The notes under the pieces are model-generated. The model did no database searches. It saw only the letters and a list, made by a program, of their open reading frames with translations, and had not been told where the DNA came from. Below, one piece after another: positions 34,991 through 43,744 of a DNA stretch of 64,000 nt; position 1 is the first letter of the stretch, and each line of letters starts with the position of its first letter. The DNA is from Bordetella parapertussis (GTDB lineage: Bacteria; Pseudomonadota; Gammaproteobacteria; Burkholderiales; Casimicrobiaceae). Location: assembly GCA_943331295.2 (NCBI GenBank), contig CALQLA020000005.1, forward strand, positions 1 through 64,000, in the 5' to 3' direction. Position numbers and translations under genes: made by a program.

Positions 34991-35734
34991 ATGATCGAAC
35001 CCATCCTGCTCGCCGCCGCGTGCCTCTACACGTTCGAGGGGCAGCGCCGGCTGACCAACGCCAGCAGCTTCTTCTTCGAGCGTGACGGGAGGCTGTTCCT
35101 GGTGACGAGCCGGCACGTGCTGCGGGACGCCCCCAGCGGGCACTGCCCCGACCGCATCGAGATCGAGCTCCACACCGACCCGGCGAACCTCGCCCGATCA
35201 ACCGGCTTTTCGATTCCGCTCTACCGCGGCGGCCAGCGGGCGTGGCGGCAGGCGCAGGACAGCGGCGGGCCGGTCGACGTGGCGGTGATGGAAATCGAAC
35301 GGGCCGCGCTGCCATCGCCCGCGGTCTACCGCGCATTCACGCCGCACAACCTGCCCGGCCCTGACGACGTGGTGGAGGTCGGCGCGTCGGTACTGGTGGT
35401 GGGCTTTCCACTCGGCTTCCACGACACGCTGCACCACATGCCGGTGGTGCGGCACGCGGTGGTCGCGTCGTCGTTCGGGTTGCGCTTCGACGGCGCGGGC
35501 TACTTCCTGACCGACGCGCGCACGCACCGCGGCACCAGCGGCGCGCCGGTCGTGATGCGTGCCGCGCCGCCGGGCCGGGGCGACGACGCGCTGCCGTGGC
35601 TGCTGCTCGGCGTCCATTCGGGGCGGCTCGACGTCGGCACGCGGGACCGGCAGCAGGACGAGGCGCTGGGACTCAACTGCGCCTGGTATGCCGACATCCT
35701 GCTGACGCTCACCGCGGGCGACGACGCGTCCTGA
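34991..35734 (+). CDS. Trypsin-like serine protease, no export signal
   Basis: A 247-residue trypsin-fold protein with a credible triad: H42 in VTSRHVL, D96 in PVDVAVME and S183 in HRGTSGAPV. There is no signal peptide and no PDZ domain, unlike DegP-type proteases. So it would be cytoplasmic or a stand-alone peptidase domain. The N-terminus MIEPILLAAACLYTFEG leads directly into the first barrel. It is convergent with the BON-lipoprotein gene, with a strong hairpin between. The 34914-34990 gap is featureless. Confidence 0.8.
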   Translation: MIEPILLAAACLYTFEGQRRLTNASSFFFERDGRLFLVTSRHVLRDAPSGHCPDRIEIELHTDPANLARSTGFSIPLYRGGQRAWRQAQDSGGPVDVAVMEIERAALPSPAVYRAFTPHNLPGPDDVVEVGASVLVVGFPLGFHDTLHHMPVVRHAVVASSFGLRFDGAGYFLTDARTHRGTSGAPVVMRAAPPGRGDDALPWLLLGVHSGRLDVGTRDRQQDEALGLNCAWYADILLTLTAGDDAS

Positions 35735-35772
35735 CGCGGACCCGTCGCCGCGCCCGGCTCGCCGCAAGGGAC

Positions 35773-35801
35773 GACGGCCCCTCGTGCGGAGGGGCCGTCG
35801 C
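35773..35801. terminator. Bidirectional hairpin terminator between convergent genes
   Basis: Perfect 12-base arms CGACGGCCCCTC and GAGGGGCCGTCG flank a five-base loop. It lies between the stop codons of the protease gene (+) and the BON-domain gene (-). There is no long T-run on either side, so its strength as an intrinsic terminator is uncertain. Position and perfect symmetry support the role. Confidence 0.7.
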
Positions 35802-35840
35802 ATTGCCGGGCGCCGGGCGCCCGGCATCCTTCGCCGCGGA

Positions 35841-36155
35841 CTACTTCAGCCGCATGTCGTTCTTGACCGACTTCACGCCGCCGACGTTGCGCGCGACGTT
35901 GACGGCGGTGGTTTCGGCCGCGGCCGAGCTCACGAAGCCGCTCAGCTGGACCACGCCCTTGAACGTCTCGACGTTGATCTCGGCCGACTTCAGCGTGGGT
36001 TCGTTGAAGATCGCCGCCTTCACCTTGGTGGTGATCGCGGTGTCGTCGACGTATTCGCCGGTGCCTTCCTTCTTCGACGTCGAGGCGCAACCGAGCGCCG
36101 TTGCGACGAACAGGATGCCGACGAAGGTTGCCAGTTTGCGAGTGAAGCTTGTCAT
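35841..36155 (-). CDS. BON-domain lipoprotein (OsmY-like)
   Basis: A 104-residue exported lipoprotein. MTSFTRKLATFVGILFVATA is followed by the lipobox ALGC. The mature part is one BON domain (DDTAITTKVKAAIFNEPTLK, then FKGVVQLSGFVSSAAAE, ending GGVKSVKNDMRLK). BON domains bind phospholipid, and relatives respond to osmotic or envelope stress. It is followed by a small DUF3309 gene on the same strand upstream, a common pairing of stress genes. Confidence 0.9.
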   Translation of the reverse strand: MTSFTRKLATFVGILFVATALGCASTSKKEGTGEYVDDTAITTKVKAAIFNEPTLKSAEINVETFKGVVQLSGFVSSAAAETTAVNVARNVGGVKSVKNDMRLK

Positions 36156-36198
36156 GATGATTCCCTAGAATGAACAGCTGCGCGGCTATCGCACGGAG

Positions 36199-36357
36199 TT
36201 ACAGGCGCCCCATCAGGAACAGGACGAGCACGATTACGAGGATGACGCCGACGATCCCGCTGGGGCCGTACCCCCAACTGCGGGCATGCGGCCATGCGGG
36301 CACGACGCCGACGAGCATCAGGACCAGGACGATCAACAGGATGGTGCCGAGACTCAT
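36199..36357 (-). CDS. DUF3309-family small membrane protein
   Basis: A 52-residue protein. It reads MSLGTILLIVLVLMLVGVVP, then AWPHARSWGYGPSGIVGVIL, and ends in a hydrophobic helix with LFLMGRL. The two helices and the PxWPHxRSWGYGPSG loop are the DUF3309 hallmark. Function unknown. Too short for usual ORF cut-offs but unmistakable by motif. It lies upstream of the BON lipoprotein gene on the same strand. Confidence 0.85.
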   Translation of the reverse strand: MSLGTILLIVLVLMLVGVVPAWPHARSWGYGPSGIVGVILVIVLVLFLMGRL

Positions 36358-36500
36358 GATTCATGCTCCTTGGCGGGCGCCCCCGCTTTGTCGTTGCCGG
36401 AGCTTTCGCGGTGCGCCACCGTCAACATAGCCGCTGCGACGCGCGCGTTCCGTGCGGTGTCGCACCAAGAGGGTCGCAGGGTGTTCGGGCGTGCGTGGGC

Positions 36501-36534
36501 CCCCCGGGTTTCGCTGGCGCTCAACCCGGGCTAC
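36501..36534. repeat. CCCGGGTT-type dispersed repeat, complete copy
   Basis: The copy starts CCCCCGGGTTTCGCTGGCGC and ends CTCAACCCGGGCTAC. It has both arms, CCGGGTT(T) and AACCCGG, around a short core. It lies between the DUF3309 gene and a lipoprotein gene whose stop is 25 bases away. Same family as the phn-operon repeats, in the opposite orientation to the copy at 1502. Confidence 0.7.
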
Positions 36535-36558
36535 GAAAGGCGACGCGTGTCGGGGTCG

Positions 36559-37194
36559 TCAGCGCGGGGCGAGCAGCCCGCTCTGGAGCAGCATGCCGGT
36601 GACGTCGTTCGCGAACAGCGGCGCGTCCTGCCGCAGTGTCGACGGGCTGTACGTCGGCGGGTTGAAGGTCCACACCGGGCGCGCGGTGCGCACGTCGAAC
36701 AGCGTGGTGTAGATCGTCGCGGCCTGGTAGTCCTGGCTGACGAGGCCGGGTTCGTACCAGCCGACGTACATGTCGGGACCGGCCTGCGCGACGGCACCGA
36801 CGCCGTAGCCGAGGGTCGACTGGGTGGTGAAGCCGGTGATGCGCACGAGCAGCGCCGCGTCCGCGCCCGCCTGCGCCACGGCCGCGCGCATCGTCGCCTC
36901 GTCCGGCGTGCGGCCGGAGGGCACGTACTGCCAGCCGGGCACGGCGACGATGCCCGCGCCCTGCAGCGTCGACACCATCAGGTCCTCGAAGCCGCGCTGG
37001 TCGGTGAGGCTGTTCGCACTGAGGCCGACGACGAAGACCTTCCGGAACGGCGGGCCGTTGTACGCGGGGTCGCGCCAGGTCGTGGTCGCGAGGGGACCGG
37101 GAACCGCCGCGCAACCGGCGACGAGCGCGACGGCCGCGAGGCAAAGGAAGGTACGGAGCGAACGAATGGACAAGCGCATCTCCTGGTTCGGCAT
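36559..37194 (-). CDS. Hypothetical lipoprotein
   Basis: A 211-residue protein with a lipoprotein signal (LRTFLCLAAVALVAGCAAVP; lipobox VAGC). The mature part has an alternating fold start (TTWRDPAYNGPPFRKVFVVG), a DEATMRAAVAQAGADAALLV segment and a C-terminal YTTLFDVRTARPVWTFNPP. It resembles small outer-membrane-associated lipoproteins of the DUF4136 kind, but I cannot assign a family with certainty. The start is uncertain: the ATG at 37194 is used because the ATG at 37179 has AGGAG abutting it with no spacer. Confidence 0.7.
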   Translation of the reverse strand: MPNQEMRLSIRSLRTFLCLAAVALVAGCAAVPGPLATTTWRDPAYNGPPFRKVFVVGLSANSLTDQRGFEDLMVSTLQGAGIVAVPGWQYVPSGRTPDEATMRAAVAQAGADAALLVRITGFTTQSTLGYGVGAVAQAGPDMYVGWYEPGLVSQDYQAATIYTTLFDVRTARPVWTFNPPTYSPSTLRQDAPLFANDVTGMLLQSGLLAPR

Positions 37195-37313
37195 GGGGTG
37201 GGCGGGACGGGTTGCGGGCAACGCGAGCCGTCGGCCGCGGGGCCCGCGGCAAGGCGGTTCCCCAGCGCGGTCGGTGGCGGCGGGTGCCGGTTCGCGACGA
37301 TCGACCAAGGATA

Positions 37314-38021
37314 TCACCGCGCCCCGCCGTCATCGCCGATGGCGGCGGCGCGCTCGCCGGCCGGGAGCTGCTGCAGCCGGCGCACCAGCGCCCGCTTTTG
37401 CGCCGCGGTCAATTGCTTGATCGCGTACTCGGCGCGGCTCGCCGCGCGCTGGTCCGGGTAGGGAATCTCGACCAGGATGGAAAGCGGCGGATGCGATCGC
37501 GTGAACCGTGCGCCGGTGCCCCGCCGGTGGGCGGCAAAGCGGGCCGCGACGTCGCGCGCGATGCCGGTGTAGATGGCCGCGCCTTGGCATTCCAGGAGGT
37601 AGACCGACCAGGGCGCATCGGCGCGGGCCTGCGCCGCAAGCATCCGCGCGCTGGGCGGCGGGTCGGTCCGCTTGAGGTGACTGCTGCAGCCCGCGCGGCA
37701 GTCCGAGGCGCCGAAGCCCGCCGCCGCCATCGTTCCGGGCGTGGCCTGGTGCAGCGCGCATTCGGCCACGGTGGAGCGCAGGACGCGCTCCACCGTCACG
37801 CCGGCGGCCGCCAGCAGGTAGTCGATGTGCCAGCGCAGCGTCTTGTCGGCGGCGAGATGCCGGGCGATCCGCGCTTCGAGGTTTTTTCGCGCGCTGCCGG
37901 TATAGACGTAGGCGCCGCGCGGGAAGTCAAAGGCACCGAGACGCCCGACCTCGAGCGTCAACCGCCGCGCGACGCGGATGTGCAGCTGGTACGAAATGCA
38001 TGCGTCGGCGGCGGGTGGCAT
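37314..38021 (-). CDS. DUF123 / GIY-YIG nuclease fusion protein
   Basis: A 235-residue protein with two parts. The N-terminal ~120 residues are a DUF123 domain (endonuclease-III-associated): DFPRGAYVYTGSARKNLEAR, RHLAADKTLRWHIDYLL, and DCRAGCSSHLKRT. The C-terminal part is a UvrC/UPF0213-like GIY-YIG domain: WSVYLLECQGAAIYTGIARD, ARFTRSHPPLSILVE, and RAEYAIKQLT. Both parts are nucleic-acid related, so a repair or structure-specific nuclease is a reasonable guess. No neighbour on the same strand suggests a pathway. The fusion is continuous with no frame break. Confidence 0.85.
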   Translation of the reverse strand: MPPAADACISYQLHIRVARRLTLEVGRLGAFDFPRGAYVYTGSARKNLEARIARHLAADKTLRWHIDYLLAAAGVTVERVLRSTVAECALHQATPGTMAAAGFGASDCRAGCSSHLKRTDPPPSARMLAAQARADAPWSVYLLECQGAAIYTGIARDVAARFAAHRRGTGARFTRSHPPLSILVEIPYPDQRAASRAEYAIKQLTAAQKRALVRRLQQLPAGERAAAIGDDGGAR

Positions 38022-38276
38022 GGCGGCAATCCGGCAAAGCGACGCGGCTCGCCGCGGGCATCGGGCCGCGGTGCCGGGTCGCGCGTGCGGCGATTATGCA
38101 ACAGTCATTAAAGATTCGGCCTGGTACCGGAGTTTGCAGTTGACGCGCCCGAGCGCCCGCAGAAATACTTTGCTCCAAGTTATGCGTGATAATCATCCGC
38201 CCTGCTGCCGATGCGCCGCCCGCCGTCGGTTGCGTGGCTGGCGGAGCCTGCAATGCATTCCCCGGGGAGCAGAAGC

Positions 38277-39419
38277 ATGCACAGCACTAGCTTGACGGGC
38301 ATGGCGTTCCTGCTGTGCGCCGCAGCCGGCGCGGCGTCGGCGCAGACCGCCTCGACACTGCCCGCGCCCGGCCAGTTCACCCTCGGCGCCGAGGCGCTCC
38401 TCTGGTGGTTCAAGGACAGCCCGACGCCGGTGCCGCTCGTCACCAACGGCGTCATCGGCGAACCGGGCACGCAGGTGTACCTGGGCGGGGGAGGCGTCAA
38501 CACCGGCGCCAATCCGGGCTTCCGGATCACCGCGGGCTACGGCCTCAACGAGCGCTCGGCCCTCGAAGGGAACGTCTTCTACGTCCCGACGCGCTCGACC
38601 AGTGCCGGCGTGTCGTCGACCGGCAAGCTCGGCTCGACCGACCTGGTCATCCCGTCCATCGACGCGCTGACCGGGCTGGAGAGCGGCACCGAGATCTCGT
38701 TCTCGCCCATCTACAAGGGCAGCGCACGCGTCGAGCTTTCCAACAGCCTGCTGGGAGCCGAATTGAACGGCGCGTGGGCATTGGCCCCCGCCGGCGCATG
38801 GCGGCTGGACGCGATAGGCGGCTTCCGGTACCTGCGCCTCAAGGAGAGCTACAGCTTCACGACGGACAGCACTTACATCCCGCCGTACCCAAACGACATC
38901 TGGTACACCAACGACGATTTCGACACCACCAACAATTTCTACGGCGCGCAGGCCGGCCTGCGCGCCAGCATCGACTAGGGCGGCTTCTTCGCCACCGGCA
39001 CCGCGAAGGTCGCGCTCGGCGCGATGGTGCAGAAGGTCGACGTCAACGGCTCGCTCGTCACCAACGACTACACGAACTTCGGCCCGACGGTGACCTACCC
39101 CGGCGGCTACTTCGCGCTGCCCACCAACATCGGCAGCTACTCGCACACGGCGTTCGCCGTGGTGCCCGAAGTGGCGCTGAACGTGGGTTACCGGATCACG
39201 CCCGCGGTCTCGCTGTTCGCCGGCTACTCGTTCATCTACGCGAGCAGCGTCGTGCGCCCGGGCAACCAGATCAGCCGCAACATCAACTGGACGCAGAGCA
39301 CCTCCTACACGGAGGACCCGAACGCGAAGCTGAAGGGGCCTGCGCTGCCGACGTTCCAGTCCAACGACTCGTCCTTCTGGGCGCAGGGTTTCAACGTGGG
39401 CCTCGCGGTCCGTTTCTAG
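38277..39419 (+). pseudogene. BBP7-family outer-membrane beta-barrel protein interrupted by an amber codon
   Basis: From the ATG at 38277 a signal peptide (SLTGMAFLLCAAAGAASA) precedes a BBP7 barrel (FTLGAEALLWWFKDSPTPVP, GFRITAGYGLNERSALEGN). At 38976-38978 the frame meets TAG in RASID-stop-GGFFATG. Relatives have Trp (TGG) there, so one base change explains it. The same frame then continues to a normal C-terminus (AFAVVPEVALNVGYRITPA, FWAQGFNVGLAVRF), ending in Phe as outer-membrane barrels do. It is either recently inactivated, suppressed, or a base-call error. Full length would be 380 residues. It is 10 bases upstream of the G8-protein gene. Confidence 0.82.
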
Positions 39420-39429
39420 AGAGCATCCC

Positions 39430-42400
39430 ATGATGAACTCGACATTCACGACGCTCACCCTCGCCTTGCTGGCGGCGGCAGGCCTGCAGGCCGGCACCGC
39501 GCAGGCGCAGCGGGCCGTCGACAGCTGCGGTGCCGACGGCAAGCTTCGCCCCGCGTCGCAGGCCGGCGTCAACCTGGTGATCAAGGGCGATCCCGGCCCG
39601 AACGGCACCATCGTCCCCAAGACCTGCACGGTGCCTGCCGGCACCTACAAGTTCGGCAACGTGAACATCCTCGAGGGCGGCACGCTGGATTTCGCCGATG
39701 CCGTGATCGACTTCTGGTCCAGCGGCATCCTCGTCGAAAAGGGCGGGACCCTGAGCGGGGGCACGGTCGACAAGCCCATTGGCACCGGGAACGGCATCGT
39801 CACCCTCCACCTGTGGGGCAAGGACGCCAACGCGGCCGGGACCCTGCCCGATGTCGAGGGCCAGGGCATCGCCTGTCTCAGCGAATCGGCCAAGGACACG
39901 CCGGAGAACCCGCCGGCCGACAAGCCGGCCGCGCCGTGCGGCATCCCGTATGGCCTGTGGTACCAGAACCTCGACACGGCGATGGCGATGCCGGTGCCGC
40001 CGGCGCAGGCAGTCAAGATCTCCGCGGTGACGCTCCCGCAGGGCGAGAGCTATCCGCCCGGCCGGACCGACGACTACTTCTATGCATACGATCCGCTGTT
40101 CTACGACGGCGCGGCAGAGCCCCTGACCAAGCGCGTCGGCTACTTCGGCTACAAGGTCCTCGGCGTCTCGTACGGCGGCAGCCTGAAGCTCCACGGCAAG
40201 AAAGGCGGCACCTACGCCGCGCTCGATGCGAATTGCAAGGCGTCGCCGTCGACCAGCGGCTCCAGCTGGGCGCGCCTGGCGAAGACGGTGCTGCCGACCG
40301 ACCCGCTGCCGCACACGGTCACGTTCGACCGGACGCTCACGCTGAAGAAAGGCGACCGAATCGTCGTCACGACGACCGACTACCTGCCGGGGCATTCCGA
40401 GGAGATGACCGTGTCGGCGGACGTCGCCTGCAGCGACACCGTCACCGTGGACGAGAAGTTCCAGTACATCCACAACGGAGAGACTTATCCGCTCGGCGCG
40501 GTCGCTGGCCGCGTCGGCCTCGATCCAAAGCTGCAGGCGGCCGGCGCCGACACGCGCGCCGCAGTCGGGGTGCTCACGCGCAGCATCCGCATCGTGTCGG
40601 GAGGTGACGCGCTCGGCGAGAAATTCCCGGACGAGCCGGCGTGGGTGGCCAACCAGCCGCCCCCGCCGCCCGGCTACTTCTTCGGCGGCCACGTCGTCGC
40701 CCGCCAGGGGTTCCGGACCTTCGAGGTGCAGGGCGTGGAGTTCCGGCAGCTCGGGCAGGGCGGCAAGATCGGCCACTATCCGGTCCACTTCCATCATGCG
40801 CGGCGCACGACGGCCGGCACGATCCTCGCCGACTCGTCGATCAACGAATCGATGACGCGCTTCGTGGTCATCCATGGCACGCAGGACGTGACGCTCGCGC
40901 GCAACGTCGGCTACAAGTCGATCGGCCACGGCTTCTACCTCGAGGACGGCACCGAGATCAACAACGTGCTGACCGCCAACCTCGGGGTCTTCGCCCGCGC
41001 CGCCGTCCAGAACGCGCAGAACCCGCGGCAGGTACCCGGCATCCTGGCTGCGCCCGATCTCCACGCCTCGCAGGGCAAGGACGTGGAGTATCGCTCCGAC
41101 TACCAGTATCCGACGGTGTTCTGGATCATGAACGCCTACAACGACTTCAAGGACAACATGGCCGCCGGCGCCGGCAGCTGCGGCGTCTGCTACTGGCTGC
41201 TGCCCGGCTACAACAGCGGCATGTCGCGGGAGATGCAGTGGGCGTCCTACGCGTCGATCCAGAGCGTCAAGGATCGCGCCGGGATGGCGCCGCTGAAGTC
41301 GTTCGTCGGCAATGCCTGCACGACCGCGATGACGTCGTTCCAGACGATCAAGGACACCGAGGTGTGCCAGGGCATCGGCCCGGGCGCCGTCAACGGCGAC
41401 GTCGCCTTCCCGCACCCGCTCAACCTGCCGCCGATCAGGAATCCGCTCGCCCCGCGCAAGGACCCGCCGCCGGGGACCACCGACGCCGCGAAGGTCCAGC
41501 AGTACGTGGCGGCGGCCGACGCGTACTACCCGAAGATCGCCGACGGAGGCCATTTCCCGACGCAGTGCACGGGCGATGACTGCAGCACCGAGCCGCCCCG
41601 GTGCAGCGCCGGGAACGAAGCGGCCTGCATGGTCACCGTGCTCGACCACTACACGACGTCGTTCAACTGGGCGCCGTTCAACTTCGCGGCGATCTGGCTG
41701 CGGCCGCAGTGGTACCTCGTTACCGACAGCGTCATCACCGACGTGCAGCAGGCCGGCCTCACGATGGTCACCGGCGGCGGCTACAGTGACTCGGACGTCA
41801 TCCCCGGGCACTGGGCGCTGGTGCGCAAGACAGTGTTCATCGGCAACACCCAGGATTGCGAGGATTGCAAGATCACGGAAAGCCCGTACGCGTCGAACGG
41901 CGGCCCGTTCAATCCCAGGAGCCGCCTGCTCTGCGCGATGGACAAGGACCTCAATCGCCCGGGCGCCTATTGCCTGTCCATCGCCGAAGGCATCTCCCAC
42001 CAGATGAGCAACTTCGGGATGTACCAGCGCCTGTTCAGCGTCTACGACGGGCCGGCGTTCCAGGACTCGAACGCCTACCTCAACATCAGGAAGCGGAAGA
42101 TCGACGATTGCACGCCGCTGGGCTCGACGAGTGAGGGCGGCATCTGCGACCCGGCGGACAAGAGCACCGGGCGCCAGAGCGCGTGGATCGCCGGGTATGT
42201 GCTGGGCCTGCTCAAGGAGACGCCGCCGGCGCCCGCGGCGCCGTTCTGCTACATGCCCAATGCCGCGATCGGCTGGAAGCAGCCCAACGGCTTCTACTAT
42301 CCGCCGGCGTTCCATTCGCAGAACCTCTTCTTCGCCGACGTCGACTATCGTCATTTCGTCATTTCACCGCGCTTTCACGAAGGCACGTACCAGCCCGATC

Positions 42401-43728
42401 TGGACGAGGTGTTCAAGACCTATTGCATCTGGCCGATCACGAAGACCAGGCTCCCGGACGGCAAAGAGGGTGCGCCGTACGGCACCACGCTCTTCACCGG
42501 GTTCGCGGGCAACGACCGGCAGACGGTGCTGAACGACGACGACGGCAGCCTGACCGGGTACAAGGAGACAACCGTCATCAACTTCGACCCCTTCTTCGCG
42601 TCGCCCGACGACGCGTACCAGTGCCGGTCGGACAAATCCTCGCGGACCAGCCCGTATGAGTACGTGTCGACGGTCATCTATCCGGCGTGCGTGATCGCGG
42701 GCACCTGCGCGAAGGCGCCGGTGGTGCCGCCGGAGCCGAACCCGACGCCGAACCTGAACGACGGCGACTGGAACCGGGCCTGCACCAGCGACAAGTGCTA
42801 CGGCATCCCGCTGTGGCGGCAGGACCTGATGCCGAAGGCGGACAAGGGCGTGCCCAAGAGCATCCGGATGATGGGTCAGGAAACCGGTCAGCGCGGGTCC
42901 CTCACCGTCAACCACGGCACCTATTATTTCGACACGACGGTCGACCGCCAGACCCAGCTCACCGACGGCTGCACGGGCGCGGATTGCGTGATCAACGTCT
43001 TCAAGAAGAACGAGGCCTACTACCTGTTCCTGATCTTCGCCAAGGAGACCACGGCGCAGAAATATCGGTTCTACGTGGGCGACCCGAGCTTCGATCTTTC
43101 CAGCATCAAGCTGGTGCGCGGGGACATCGGCAAGAATCCGATCGCCTGGGCCAGGGACCCGGTCACTGGCAAGCCGATCGAGTTGGACCTGCCGGCCGGC
43201 CGCGTCAGCTGGTTTGGCAGCAAGCCGGAGTCGGGCGTGGTCGAGGTCGAATTCGTCCTGGCGGACGTTCCCGGCATCGCGGCGGCGATCACGGCGGCCG
43301 AGCAGAAGAAATGCCAGCCCGCGACCTACTGCGCGTGGAACGCCGCGGCGAGCAACGGCGTGGGGCGGTGCGAAGCTGTCGGCCCCGGCGGCTTGCCCAA
43401 CGGCGACAGCTCGGTGTGCCAGTGGGCGAATGCCGATCTCGATTGCCCGGACGGCGGTTGCGTGGGGTTCAAGTTCACGCTGCCCGGCGGTTTCGCGACG
43501 CGACCGAAGGGTGCGCCGAACGACCCGCGGCCTATCGCAACGTGCGTGCCGAAGGGTTCGCCGTGGACCGACCGGTCGCTCAAGGCGCAGAAGGTGTCGG
43601 ACGGCACCTGCCCGGTGGATGAAGACCTGGAGGAGGAGGACTTCTGCGGAAGTCCGAGCCCGAAGTCTTACCGGGACTCGCGCCGGCCGGCCTCGCCCGT
43701 CGCGGTTGGGGTGACCCGCGGTCGGTGA
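39430..43728 (+). CDS. Large exported G8-domain protein (CEMIP-like beta-helix)
   Basis: A 1432-residue secreted protein. MMNSTFTTLTLALLAAAGLQ begins a signal peptide ending at AQAQ. A G8 domain lies near residues 60-110 (CTVPAGTYKFGNVNILEGG, then FADAVIDFWSSGILVEKGG). A long right-handed parallel beta-helix follows, with HYPVHFHHARRT and GHGFYLEDGTEINNVL, as in CEMIP/TMEM2-type proteins that act on hyaluronan or other glycans. Many cysteine pairs occur (CTGDDCSTEPPRC, CEDCK), suggesting disulfides. The C-terminal 100 residues are cysteine-rich. It may bind or cleave extracellular polysaccharide. It follows the BBP7 gene directly. Confidence 0.8.
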   Translation: MMNSTFTTLTLALLAAAGLQAGTAQAQRAVDSCGADGKLRPASQAGVNLVIKGDPGPNGTIVPKTCTVPAGTYKFGNVNILEGGTLDFADAVIDFWSSGILVEKGGTLSGGTVDKPIGTGNGIVTLHLWGKDANAAGTLPDVEGQGIACLSESAKDTPENPPADKPAAPCGIPYGLWYQNLDTAMAMPVPPAQAVKISAVTLPQGESYPPGRTDDYFYAYDPLFYDGAAEPLTKRVGYFGYKVLGVSYGGSLKLHGKKGGTYAALDANCKASPSTSGSSWARLAKTVLPTDPLPHTVTFDRTLTLKKGDRIVVTTTDYLPGHSEEMTVSADVACSDTVTVDEKFQYIHNGETYPLGAVAGRVGLDPKLQAAGADTRAAVGVLTRSIRIVSGGDALGEKFPDEPAWVANQPPPPPGYFFGGHVVARQGFRTFEVQGVEFRQLGQGGKIGHYPVHFHHARRTTAGTILADSSINESMTRFVVIHGTQDVTLARNVGYKSIGHGFYLEDGTEINNVLTANLGVFARAAVQNAQNPRQVPGILAAPDLHASQGKDVEYRSDYQYPTVFWIMNAYNDFKDNMAAGAGSCGVCYWLLPGYNSGMSREMQWASYASIQSVKDRAGMAPLKSFVGNACTTAMTSFQTIKDTEVCQGIGPGAVNGDVAFPHPLNLPPIRNPLAPRKDPPPGTTDAAKVQQYVAAADAYYPKIADGGHFPTQCTGDDCSTEPPRCSAGNEAACMVTVLDHYTTSFNWAPFNFAAIWLRPQWYLVTDSVITDVQQAGLTMVTGGGYSDSDVIPGHWALVRKTVFIGNTQDCEDCKITESPYASNGGPFNPRSRLLCAMDKDLNRPGAYCLSIAEGISHQMSNFGMYQRLFSVYDGPAFQDSNAYLNIRKRKIDDCTPLGSTSEGGICDPADKSTGRQSAWIAGYVLGLLKETPPAPAAPFCYMPNAAIGWKQPNGFYYPPAFHSQNLFFADVDYRHFVISPRFHEGTYQPDLDEVFKTYCIWPITKTRLPDGKEGAPYGTTLFTGFAGNDRQTVLNDDDGSLTGYKETTVINFDPFFASPDDAYQCRSDKSSRTSPYEYVSTVIYPACVIAGTCAKAPVVPPEPNPTPNLNDGDWNRACTSDKCYGIPLWRQDLMPKADKGVPKSIRMMGQETGQRGSLTVNHGTYYFDTTVDRQTQLTDGCTGADCVINVFKKNEAYYLFLIFAKETTAQKYRFYVGDPSFDLSSIKLVRGDIGKNPIAWARDPVTGKPIELDLPAGRVSWFGSKPESGVVEVEFVLADVPGIAAAITAAEQKKCQPATYCAWNAAASNGVGRCEAVGPGGLPNGDSSVCQWANADLDCPDGGCVGFKFTLPGGFATRPKGAPNDPRPIATCVPKGSPWTDRSLKAQKVSDGTCPVDEDLEEEDFCGSPSPKSYRDSRRPASPVAVGVTRGR

Positions 43729-43744
43729 GCGCGCCTTCGGCGTC

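Noticed and set aside
16576..38978. Genome-wide amber recoding
   Set aside because: Two in-frame TAGs are seen, but one gene is otherwise broken and TAG serves as a normal stop elsewhere in the window; decay or base error is simpler.
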